Shown in pieces: positions 40,148-48,719 of a stretch of DNA of 64,000 nucleotides; position 1 is the first letter of the stretch; each line of letters starts with the position of its first letter. This stretch comes from Aurantimonadaceae bacterium (GTDB taxonomy: Bacteria > Pseudomonadota > Alphaproteobacteria > Rhizobiales > Rhizobiaceae), in the NCBI GenBank assembly GCA_947474855.1, contig CANJKV010000003.1, forward strand, positions 1 through 64,000, written 5' to 3'. The notes under the pieces are model-generated. The model did no database searches and had not been told where the DNA came from. It worked only from the letters and a program-made list of their open reading frames with translations. The translations under genes were made by a program, and so were the position numbers.

Positions 40148-43100
40148 TCATCCCACACCCGGGGCCGGGACGCCGTCCCTGTACCGCCTGAACCGCTCGT
40201 GTTGAAGGCGGGCGAGGATCCGCCAGAGCGGGAGCGGCATCGGCTCGGCGAGAGACCTCAGGCGATTGACGTCGAACTCCCATTGCAGGAGACGCCTGCG
40301 CCTCTCGTCCTCCTCCAGCTCGGTGTTCTCCACGAAGGTGCGGTTCATCTTCGCGCGCTCCAGCCGGAGCCGCAGGCCGGCCCGGACCCGCCGCCCGAGG
40401 CCGACGAGCAGCGCGTCCGCCTCCGCCAGGAACGCCTCGGCGATTCGCAGGCGTGTCGCCAGGTTGTCGCCGTTGCTCAGGAGCCGGAGCATGGTGGCCT
40501 CGAGGACGATCTGGGCCGAGCGCTCCCTGCTGAAGCGGAACAGGTTCCGCGAAAGTCCGTCCAGGGTCCGTCGGGCCTGCTGGCTGAAGACGCTCGGTTC
40601 GTTGCCGGCACGGCACCGCTTGGCCGCAGAGCGACGTCCCTCAAGCTTCAGGGCGACGCGCACGATCTGTCGGGCGGCGTTGCCGGACGCGAGGTAATGG
40701 ATTCCGAGCGGATCCATCGAGAAGGTGGCGAGCCGCAGTTGCTCGGACAGGACGAGCCGGGCGAACGACGAGCAGAAGAGTTCGTCGATGCGCTCCTCCA
40801 GCGTGTCCTCCGGACCCGACAGGAACGCCCTCATGATCGGCAGCCTGCCCTCGCCCGATGAACCGACGTCCGCCGGGCGGTTGAGCTTGCCGGCCGCCCC
40901 CGCAAGGTCCGCGACGGTCGCCCCGAGCTCGCCGAGGCGGGCATAGACGTCGCTGATCTCGTGGAGGACCGCCGCCGCGCTTCGGCCGTCCCCGAGGCGA
41001 GCCGCGACCTCGCCGATCTCGGGGGGCATCGCGAAGGCGTTGGGGGGCAGTCTCGGCGTGGCGGTCCCGAGTCTCGGGTCCGGCGGCCTCAGCACGGCCA
41101 GGTACCTGCGGGCCTGCCGCTCCAGCGCCTCGTCCAGCGCCGCCTTGAGCCCCTCGCCGTCGCCGCACGCCGTGAGCGCGCGCGAGATGCGGCTCTCGAC
41201 GGCCGCGGCATCGATGCTCTCGCCGCTCAGGAGCCTGATCTCGAACAGCCGCTTGAAGGCCCCGTGCGGGATCTCCGGTCCGAGGGAGGCCCGGGCTGAC
41301 GAGGTTCCGACATCCGGCGCGGACAGGAGGGTCCCCTCGGCCGTCGGCACCTCGCCGACCGCGAGGTAGCTCTGCGCGAGGGCGGCCCGGTGGTCCGCGG
41401 GAATGTCGGCGAAGCCCCTTCCGAGCCGCCCCATCCACTCGACCAGCCCCGCGCCCATGGGCGGAGCCGGGTCCGGCCGGATGGCCTTCGGCCAGAGCTG
41501 CCAGGGTTCGTCGAAGTAGGTGAGGATGTCCCCCTTCAACTCGTCGAGGCCGTAAAGCCGCGACAGGTTCCACGCTGGGGGGTTCTCGATCAATCTCCGA
41601 TAGCAGAAGGCGTAGAGATACAGCCAGAACTGCGAGGGCCTCGAGGAGGTCACCAACGACCGGGTGCCGAACTCGAGGTCGTCGTCGACCGACATCGCGC
41701 CGGACGCGTCGATGGACACGGGGATGCTCTGGAGGCCGCTGTAGATCACCGAGAGCATGCGCCGCCACGGCCGGATCGACTGGAGGCCCGTGTTGTCGAG
41801 GTGTCGGAGGGAGATCGTCTGCTGGGTCAGCGCGTCCTCGGCGAGGAGGCGGTGGACGGCGTGGAAGTCCCGCCGGGAAAGCCGCCTTGCGGCCGCGTCG
41901 CGCGCGAGGAGCTTCGTCTCCGGGAACAGGTAGTCGACCGACCGGGCGGACGTGTCGTCGCCGTCCGTGGCCGACAGGCCGTACTCGAGCGGGTGGGACG
42001 ATCCACCCTTCGGGGAGGTCCCGTCGAGGCCCTCGAAGGCGTCGTTGCGCACCAGCCCGAGGATGGGAAGGGCGTGCCCGCACAGGCGGTCGATCTCCGC
42101 CGCCAGCTCCCCCCGCCCCTCGCTCGCGGCCATCTCCGGCAGCACCGTCCACGGGACGGTGCGCCCGGCCCGCGCGAGGCGGCGCAGCGTGCCTGGCCGC
42201 AAGCCGTCCGGGGTCATCGACACGACGAGTGCGATCTCCAGCCAGAGGGGCGAACGCTCGGCAAGGATCGCGAGGAAGGCCTCGACCGCTTTGTCGACAA
42301 TGACGAGGCGGCGCCCGCTGAAGCGCCGGACGAGCTCGTCTACGCGCGCGGGGAACCTGTCGGGATCGAGTTCCAGCGCGACGCTCAGGACCGCCTCGAC
42401 GAGGTTGATGGCGTCCGTGCCGTCCGACTTGAAACCGTCGGCTTGCGAGACGCGCCGCAGGGCGTGCCCGATGGTGTCGCCGTCCCTTCCGTCGCCCGTC
42501 GGCGGGTGCACCCGGTTCCTGTCGACCGCGCCCGACCACTCCGCCCCGTCGAGGATGGGCAGGCGGAACGTCTGGGGCGAGACGGCTCCCGGCACCCGGG
42601 CCAACCGCTTGAGGCGGACCTCGTCGAGGCGCTCGTTGGACGTCACCACGATCCGGTTGTCGCGGAACGTCGCCAGGTCCAGGGTCGGGTCCCCGCCCAT
42701 CGGCGGCTCGAGAAGGCGCGCCCAGAGCGAGTCGAGGTAGTCGTCGGCGATCCTGCGTTCCAGCAGCGTCATCCGGTCGTCGACGTGGTGACCGTCGAAG
42801 ACGAGGATCGCGGGCCGCTCGGCGAGGGAGAGCCGGATGCGATGGACCACGTCAAACAGGCCATCGGCATCCGACATCGGCGCGCCGCCCCCGGCATCCC
42901 CGCTGTCCCGCCCCTCTGCGAAGGCGCGCAGGCGGCCCAGCACCTGCGAGATGTTGAGGATCTCGAACCCGCCCGAAGCGGTCCGCGTCCGCGTCGGCAG
43001 GAGGAGGGTCCTCCTCTCCTCCCGCGCCAGGTCGCCGACCCACCGCGCGCAGGCGGAGAGCCCGAACCAGAGGCCCTTGCCGTGGATGTTGACGAAGGTC

Positions 43101-43756
43101 GGCTTCCCGGCCCCCTTCGCGAGCGCGCCCTCCACCCATGCGGCGAAACCCGCGCGATCGGGTGCCGACATGAGGAAGTCCCCACCGCCCCTTCCACCGC
43201 TCCCCGCGCCCGCCGCCTCCACGGTCGGCGGATCCTGCGACCCGTCGACGGCCCCGGCATCCCCGCGCAACCAGGCGACATAGGCGTCGATCGCGTCTGG
43301 TCCGACGAACGGGCGCCCGAACATGGCCCGCTCGGTCTCCTGATCCAACGAGGGAAGCCCGCGGCGCCTCGCCACGAGGGTCGAGATGCCGCGCTCGAAC
43401 CTCCGGAGCTTGAAGCCGCCGACGCGATGATGGGCGATCTGGACGATCTTCTGGATGTTGCCCCCGTGCGTCGGCATCCGCCGCTGCCTGCGCTCGTCCG
43501 GCTCGAGCTTGCGGGCCTCCCTCGCCACGTCGCCAAAGAAGGTGCCGCGCTGCTCGCCGACGAGGGCCTCGATGCAGAGGAGGCGCGGGATGATCCCGAG
43601 ATCGCCTCCCGTGGCCATCAGCAGCCCCAGGGGTTTGCGGCAGACGATCCGCGCGCCACCCGCCTCCACCTCGAGCGGCTTCTCCCCGAGGCTCTCGGGA
43701 AAGCCCCTGCGCGCGAGCTCGGCCCACAGGAGACGCACGTCATCGAGATCGGCCAT
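40148..43756 (-). CDS. large (~1,200 aa) uncharacterised protein, possibly a degenerate NTPase
   Basis: MADLDDVRLLWAELARRGFPESLGEKPLEV...FVNIHGKGLWFGLSA...AILVFDGHHVDDRMTLLERR...RIVVTSNERLDEVRLKR; motif-like but non-canonical. Confidence 0.85.
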   Translation of the reverse strand: MADLDDVRLLWAELARRGFPESLGEKPLEVEAGGARIVCRKPLGLLMATGGDLGIIPRLLCIEALVGEQRGTFFGDVAREARKLEPDERRQRRMPTHGGNIQKIVQIAHHRVGGFKLRRFERGISTLVARRRGLPSLDQETERAMFGRPFVGPDAIDAYVAWLRGDAGAVDGSQDPPTVEAAGAGSGGRGGGDFLMSAPDRAGFAAWVEGALAKGAGKPTFVNIHGKGLWFGLSACARWVGDLAREERRTLLLPTRTRTASGGFEILNISQVLGRLRAFAEGRDSGDAGGGAPMSDADGLFDVVHRIRLSLAERPAILVFDGHHVDDRMTLLERRIADDYLDSLWARLLEPPMGGDPTLDLATFRDNRIVVTSNERLDEVRLKRLARVPGAVSPQTFRLPILDGAEWSGAVDRNRVHPPTGDGRDGDTIGHALRRVSQADGFKSDGTDAINLVEAVLSVALELDPDRFPARVDELVRRFSGRRLVIVDKAVEAFLAILAERSPLWLEIALVVSMTPDGLRPGTLRRLARAGRTVPWTVLPEMAASEGRGELAAEIDRLCGHALPILGLVRNDAFEGLDGTSPKGGSSHPLEYGLSATDGDDTSARSVDYLFPETKLLARDAAARRLSRRDFHAVHRLLAEDALTQQTISLRHLDNTGLQSIRPWRRMLSVIYSGLQSIPVSIDASGAMSVDDDLEFGTRSLVTSSRPSQFWLYLYAFCYRRLIENPPAWNLSRLYGLDELKGDILTYFDEPWQLWPKAIRPDPAPPMGAGLVEWMGRLGRGFADIPADHRAALAQSYLAVGEVPTAEGTLLSAPDVGTSSARASLGPEIPHGAFKRLFEIRLLSGESIDAAAVESRISRALTACGDGEGLKAALDEALERQARRYLAVLRPPDPRLGTATPRLPPNAFAMPPEIGEVAARLGDGRSAAAVLHEISDVYARLGELGATVADLAGAAGKLNRPADVGSSGEGRLPIMRAFLSGPEDTLEERIDELFCSSFARLVLSEQLRLATFSMDPLGIHYLASGNAARQIVRVALKLEGRRSAAKRCRAGNEPSVFSQQARRTLDGLSRNLFRFSRERSAQIVLEATMLRLLSNGDNLATRLRIAEAFLAEADALLVGLGRRVRAGLRLRLERAKMNRTFVENTELEEDERRRRLLQWEFDVNRLRSLAEPMPLPLWRILARLQHERFRRYRDGVPAPGVG

Positions 43757-43820
43757 GGCGGCACCCGGCGAGGTGGAGACGTCGCACCTTACCCTACGTC
43801 CGGTCCGCGGCAAGCGCGTC

Positions 43821-43935
43821 GGTACGATCGGTACGGATTTCCCGCCGGAGCCGCCCGGTCGCGGAAAGCGGACGCGCGAAAGGTACGGACAGTACGTTGA
43901 GATCGCCGCGCCGCCGGCCGGGACGCGAAGGTACC
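43821..43935. promoter_or_regulatory. GGTACG direct-repeat array in a divergent intergenic region
   Basis: GGTACG at 43821, 43830 and 43882; AGTACG at 43891; GGTACC at 43930; paired motifs spaced 9 bp. Confidence 0.5.
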
Positions 43936-44033
43936 CGCCGAACCGACGAATCTTAACGGATTACCGACGATATCGGACGACGCGGCCCCGCGGTCCGCCG
44001 ATGATGCGGCCATCGAAGACCAAGGAGGTCGAG

Positions 44034-45395
44034 ATGGCGAAAAGGGTAGACGATACGACTGCTCACATCTGGGGGCATTCCCCCGAGGATCTGAGGAACG
44101 CGTCCTTCGGCGAGCGCTCGAAGGCGAGACTGTTCACCGGCACGCTCCTCCTGGGAGGGGCCTTCCACGCAACCGTCACGGCCTTCTGCTTGCAGGGGCT
44201 CGGCCTGTCGCTCGCTGCGTCGGTCGCCACCGGTACCCTGAGCAGCCTGCTCTGGATGAGCACCGACCTGACGATCGTCCGCGTGGAGCGGGAGCACAGG
44301 GCGGCCAAGGAGCACTGGGAGGTCGCGGGCGGCGCGCCTCCGACACCGCCGGGACCGGCGAGATACGTCAGGTACGCGGCGGCCTTCGTCTACATGGCGG
44401 GCATCGGGGTCGGCGGCACCATCCAGTTCATGGACGGCAGCATCGACCAGCGCCGCGCCGAGATGCAGGAGGCCATCGACGAGCCGTACAGGACCGCTGC
44501 GGAGCGCGAGTTCGGCAAGATACGCGCGTCCGCCGAGGCGGCCGAGACCTCCGCCGTCGCGGAACTCGGGTCCTTCGACGCCGGGGAGGCGGAAGCCGCC
44601 TCGGCCCATGGGTCCGCCATGGAGGCGCACCTGGGCGAGGCCCGGCGCCTGACCGCGGCGAGGTCCGCCCTTGAGCAGCAATGGGACGCCGTCAGCGCGG
44701 ACGTGGCGAGGCATCGGGCGCTGGCGGCCTGCGAGGTGGAGGGCGTCTCCGCCAACCCGCTCTGCGAGGGCGCCACGGGGGCCGCCGGTCCCGGCGGCAA
44801 CTTCAGGCTCGCGACGCTGGCGGCCGAGGCGGGCGAGGCCCGCCTCCGGGAGATCGACGGGCGGATCGCGGAGACGAAGGCGGCTCTGACCTCCCTCGCC
44901 CCTCCGGTGGCGCCGGAACCGGATCACGCTCGGCGGGACCGGCTCGTCGCGGACGTGAGGGCGGCCGCCGCCGCCAAGGCGGAGACGATCGAGGGCGGGA
45001 ACGCCTTCGTTGAGGCCGCCGTCGCCGGAAACCCCGGCCGGCGCGTCCTCACCGACAACCTGTTCACGAGGATCTCGATCCTCGGCGACCTCTTCGCCGA
45101 GTCCTGGGCCTTCAAGCTGTACGCGTTCCTCCTGGAGGCCGGCATCGTCGCCGTGGAGCTCACCGTCCTCATGGTGGGCGGGATCGGCAGGCCGGGTCTG
45201 CTGGACCTCGCGGCCGAGCACCGGCGGCGGGCCGGGCTGCTGCGGCTGGCCAAGGATTCACTCGGCCTCGCCGCCGACATCGCGGCCGAGCGCAACAACG
45301 TCGTCTTCATGGACAAGTTCCGCCGCGAGACCGAGGCGGACGGCTTCACGATCTTCGGGCGCGGCGACGGGGATGGTCCCCCTGCCGCAGAGTGA
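44034..45395 (+). CDS. DUF4407-like membrane protein (TM pairs around a long coiled coil)
   Basis: LFTGTLLLGGAFHATVTAFCLQGLGLS...AAFVYMAGIGVGGTIQFMDGSIDQRRAEMQ; Ala/Glu-rich middle; AFKLYAFLLEAGIVAVELTVLMVGG. Confidence 0.8.
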   Translation: MAKRVDDTTAHIWGHSPEDLRNASFGERSKARLFTGTLLLGGAFHATVTAFCLQGLGLSLAASVATGTLSSLLWMSTDLTIVRVEREHRAAKEHWEVAGGAPPTPPGPARYVRYAAAFVYMAGIGVGGTIQFMDGSIDQRRAEMQEAIDEPYRTAAEREFGKIRASAEAAETSAVAELGSFDAGEAEAASAHGSAMEAHLGEARRLTAARSALEQQWDAVSADVARHRALAACEVEGVSANPLCEGATGAAGPGGNFRLATLAAEAGEARLREIDGRIAETKAALTSLAPPVAPEPDHARRDRLVADVRAAAAAKAETIEGGNAFVEAAVAGNPGRRVLTDNLFTRISILGDLFAESWAFKLYAFLLEAGIVAVELTVLMVGGIGRPGLLDLAAEHRRRAGLLRLAKDSLGLAADIAAERNNVVFMDKFRRETEADGFTIFGRGDGDGPPAAE

Positions 45396-45409
45396 GAAGG
45401 AGAAGGCAG

Positions 45410-45982
45410 ATGAACAACGACCGACTCGGCGGCGGCGGGCGTGGGACGCTCGTCACCGTCCGCGGGCAGGGAAGCCATGACCTCGCCCGTGCCCCCGTCG
45501 CCAGGCGCGACTCGGGCCTCGGCTACTTCGAGAACAGGCGGAACAACCGCCAGCGGGCGCTGGACCACGCCGAGATCGTGCGCGAGGTCGACCGCCGCAA
45601 GTGGGAGCAGGCCGCGGACGTGGAGCTCCTGGACGGCGAGGCCCGGGCGGAGGAAGCCAAGCTCCTCATCGTGGGGCGCGTCTTCGAGGCGACAGGCGAG
45701 GCGTCCGAGCAGATCCGCGCGCTCGGTGGCGACACCAAGCGGAGGATCGTCGAGGCGACGGGCGACTCCGTCGTCGCGCTGGGCGAGGCGGGAACCAGGA
45801 TCGACGCCAAGATCTCGTCGTCGGACATGCATCCCGCCGTGAAGGGCTTCGCCCAGAACGCCATGGCCGGGATGATGGCCGCGGCTGCCGAGGGGATCGT
45901 CGCCAGCGGGTACGAGGCGATCAGGAACGTCGACCGCAAGGTCGACAGCATCAACTCCTCGCGCTTCGCGCCGAAGGACTGA
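45410..45982 (+). CDS. helical hypothetical protein
   Basis: MNNDRLGGGGRGTLVTVRGQGSHDLARAPVARRDSGLGYFENRRNNRQRALDHAEIVREVDRRKWEQ...; RBS gagaaggagaaggc. Confidence 0.75.
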   Translation: MNNDRLGGGGRGTLVTVRGQGSHDLARAPVARRDSGLGYFENRRNNRQRALDHAEIVREVDRRKWEQAADVELLDGEARAEEAKLLIVGRVFEATGEASEQIRALGGDTKRRIVEATGDSVVALGEAGTRIDAKISSSDMHPAVKGFAQNAMAGMMAAAAEGIVASGYEAIRNVDRKVDSINSSRFAPKD

Positions 45983-46067
45983 GACGTGCGGGGCGGACGA
46001 TGTGCCGCCCCGCATTCCCGCTGCCGGAAACGGCCCGGCAGTCCCACCGGAACGAAGGATCCGAACC

Positions 46068-46907
46068 ATGACCGGACCAGCGGATACCCTGCCAAGCCCT
46101 CCCACCGCACCACACATCGCGGGCGCTCTCTCCCGCCGCGTAGCGGTCATGGCGCGCGCGATCGCCCAGATGCTCCGCGTTGCGGGCGCCATGCTCCTGT
46201 TCTGGGCCGGAGGTCCGGCCGCGGCGGGTCCGTCGGTGACGGTGACGGCGAACGGCCGCCACCCGTCGCAGCTCCAGTGGGACGGCGTGCGCGTCTACTG
46301 GCTGCCCTTCGACGTCAGCACGATCTCGGCCGCCGACCTCGTGGCCTGCGCCGTGCAGGACCGGGTGGCGTGCTCCGGAGTGCCCTGCCCCGACGCCGAT
46401 CGATGCGAGTTCGAGCTCCCGTCCGTGGACGCGTCGCGGCCGTTCGCCCTCATCGTTTATGACTGGGACGGGCTGCTCGAGGACGAGGTCTCGGCCGCCG
46501 CCCGCGGCCTCTCGGTCGGTTCCGACGCAGTGGCCTCTCTCAAGGGCCTCGTCGCCGACCCGGCCTGGGGCGCGCGCGCCGACGGCGCCGCCGACGCGGC
46601 CTCGGGCCTTCTCGCGGCGGCCTCGGACGCGCTCGGCGAGGCGAACGGGCGGCGCCTCGAGTTCATGGACGCGGCCATCCTCGTCCCCTCGCCCGACATG
46701 GCGGACCAGCCCGCCCTCGCCGCGCTCGTCCGCGAGCACGTGGGGGCCGCCGCCCGCCTCGACGGCTCGGTCCTCGGCGTGCGCCGCCTCCGGGGCCCGA
46801 TCGCAACCCTCACCTACGCCGACTGCGTGTGGCCGAGCCCGGCCTGCGCCCTCGCCTACGCCGACATCGAGTTCAAGGAGAAGGAGAAGGACCATGAAGC
46901 GGACTAG
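46068..46907 (+). CDS. secreted/exported hypothetical protein
   Basis: signal-peptide-like MLRVAGAMLLFWAGGPAAAGPS; then PSVTVTANGRHPSQLQWDGVRVYWLPFDVSTIS...RPFALIVYDWDGLLEDE. Confidence 0.75.
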   Translation: MTGPADTLPSPPTAPHIAGALSRRVAVMARAIAQMLRVAGAMLLFWAGGPAAAGPSVTVTANGRHPSQLQWDGVRVYWLPFDVSTISAADLVACAVQDRVACSGVPCPDADRCEFELPSVDASRPFALIVYDWDGLLEDEVSAAARGLSVGSDAVASLKGLVADPAWGARADGAADAASGLLAAASDALGEANGRRLEFMDAAILVPSPDMADQPALAALVREHVGAAARLDGSVLGVRRLRGPIATLTYADCVWPSPACALAYADIEFKEKEKDHEAD

Positions 46908-47562
46908 ACGCGAATTCCTCGTCGGCGCGGCCATCCTCGGAGCGGCGGCCCTGTTCGGGTTCGGCGGGGACGCCCGGGCGGCGCCCCGGGGCGGGAGTGG
47001 CCCCAAGGTCATCACTCCCCCGACCGTGAGGACGGCGAGGAGCTCGGCGGTGCGGGCCTCGGCCGCCGCGGGGGGACACCTCCACAAGCACGTCGGCGCC
47101 TCGCCCGCGTACCTCGCCTCCCGCACGCAGTCGATGGACATGAGGTTCTCCTTCGAGGCCGCGGCGAGGCGGGGGCGGAAGGGACGGAAGGCGGCCGAGG
47201 CGCTCTCCCAGTTCAGGGCGCGGCCCTCCCGGATCAGCTCGTTCCGCAACGGCCCGACAATGGACCGGATCTACGAGCAGGCGATGCGCCGCGAGAGGGC
47301 GCAGGTCGCGGCCTGGGCACGGACCGCGAAGCCGGGCGACAGCTATAGGCTCGGGTTCTCGTCCGCAAAGCCCGTCGGCACGGTCTACACGACGATGCCG
47401 GGATCCGGCACGGGCCGCCACGCGCCTGCTTCGCGGGGCGAGTTCATCCTCCGCAAGGGCGGCTCCGCGGGTGTCTACCCGCACACGGCCAAGCTCTTCG
47501 TCGGACGCGAGGCCCCGACGCGCCGGGCGGGCGCCGCGACCGACCGCAAGGCGGCAAGGTGA
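46894..47562 (+). CDS. Tat-signal protein with RNase A-like / CdiA-CT-like C-terminal domain (putative toxin)
   Basis: MKRTRREFLVGAAILGAAALFGFGGDARA Tat signal; GGHLHKHVGASPAYLASR...SSFRNGPTMDRIYEQAMRRERAQVAAWARTAKPGDSYRLGFSSAKPVGTVYTT...GEFILRKGGSAGVYPHTAKLFVG. Confidence 0.7.
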   Translation: MKRTRREFLVGAAILGAAALFGFGGDARAAPRGGSGPKVITPPTVRTARSSAVRASAAAGGHLHKHVGASPAYLASRTQSMDMRFSFEAAARRGRKGRKAAEALSQFRARPSRISSFRNGPTMDRIYEQAMRRERAQVAAWARTAKPGDSYRLGFSSAKPVGTVYTTMPGSGTGRHAPASRGEFILRKGGSAGVYPHTAKLFVGREAPTRRAGAATDRKAAR

Positions 47563-47574
47563 GGGAGAGGCGAG

Positions 47575-47847
47575 ATGGAAATCGGACGCGAACTGCTCGA
47601 GCGCCTTTCCGGCGAGGTGTTCCACGAGACGGCGGACCTCGACGGCGACCTCGGTCCCACGCTCGACGCCTTCCTCGACACCCTCGACCCGACGGAGCGA
47701 CGCGCCCTGCGAGACGAGCTCGTTTCGCTGGCGGGGGCGGGCGAGGAGGAGCGGCGGGAGCGCCTCGACGAGATCGGCTTCGCCTGGGAGTTCGACGACG
47801 GGGCGGGCTTCCTCTCGACCCTCGCGCAGGTCCTCGACGACGAGTGA
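47575..47847 (+). CDS. small acidic protein, candidate immunity protein for the preceding toxin-like gene
   Basis: 90 aa, Asp/Glu-rich, starts 12 nt after the toxin-like stop: MEIGRELLERLSGEVFHETADLDGDLGPTLDAFLDTLDPTERRALRDEL...AWEFDDGAGFLSTLAQVLDDE. Confidence 0.7.
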   Translation: MEIGRELLERLSGEVFHETADLDGDLGPTLDAFLDTLDPTERRALRDELVSLAGAGEEERRERLDEIGFAWEFDDGAGFLSTLAQVLDDE

Positions 47848-47967
47848 GGCCAAGGGGGCGGGTTCCGACCCGTCTCCACGACCGCCCCTCAGCGGATCGC
47901 CGCAGGCCAGCGGCGGTCCGGCCAACGGCAGCTTTCCGCACGAACGGGCACGACGAAGGGAGAACGC

Positions 47968-48714
47968 ATGATGCCGCCCCTCAAGCCGCCGCTCCGCGGG
48001 ATCGGCGAACCGCCCCCCTGGCCCGCGCCGCCACTCTATCCCGGCGACTGGCTCGACCTGCCCGACGATGTGGTGGCGCGGACGGGGAGCCTCCTGGAGC
48101 GCTTCGCGGACGCGCGGGCCTTCCCGAACCTGACGGGACGCTTCCTGCGCATGCGGGCCCTGCGCCTGCCCTTCTATCCCGGCTGGACGCTCCTGGAGAT
48201 CCTGGGCCGGCCGCTCGGCAAGCGCCTCGGCGTGGCCCGCGTCCTCCTTGGAAGCGAGAGGCCCCTGCTCCTCAACGGATCGGCGGGCATCCTCCACATG
48301 GTCAACTCCAAACATCTCGAGGGCCTCGACGACCCGGCGACGGTCCGGCACTACCTGCGCTTCTTCTGTAGCTGCGTCCACGGCGAGGAAGGGGGCGGCA
48401 CCCGCTTCCAGGTCGTCGAGGGCATGGACGAGATCCCGCCGGAGATGGTGCGTCCCGGCAAGGTCGAGACCGTGTCCGCTGCGGTCCGCCCGATCGAGGA
48501 GGTCGACGGCCCGTCCGCCCTCCTCGCGACGCTCGTCTACGGAGGGAGCCTCTTCCGCTCGCTCATGAGGATCGACTCCTCGGGAATGGTGGTGATGGAG
48601 GACGACGAGCCGATCGCGGAGGACGTGTTCCGCCTGCGCGAGTGCTTCGACGGACCCTGGCAGATGCACCCCCACGAGATCGTGCCCCACCAACCCAAAC
48701 CGGAGACGGAGTGA
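47968..48714 (+). CDS. hypothetical protein
   Basis: ORF with protein-like composition between the immunity-like gene and the VirD4-like gene. Confidence 0.7.
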   Translation: MMPPLKPPLRGIGEPPPWPAPPLYPGDWLDLPDDVVARTGSLLERFADARAFPNLTGRFLRMRALRLPFYPGWTLLEILGRPLGKRLGVARVLLGSERPLLLNGSAGILHMVNSKHLEGLDDPATVRHYLRFFCSCVHGEEGGGTRFQVVEGMDEIPPEMVRPGKVETVSAAVRPIEEVDGPSALLATLVYGGSLFRSLMRIDSSGMVVMEDDEPIAEDVFRLRECFDGPWQMHPHEIVPHQPKPETE

Positions 48715-48719
48715 TCGCC

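Noticed and set aside
41390-43900. 836-aa plus-strand ORF
   Set aside because: Antisense to the 1.2k-aa gene; Arg/Pro/Glu-rich shadow without recognisable motifs, although equal length makes it worth a codon-usage check
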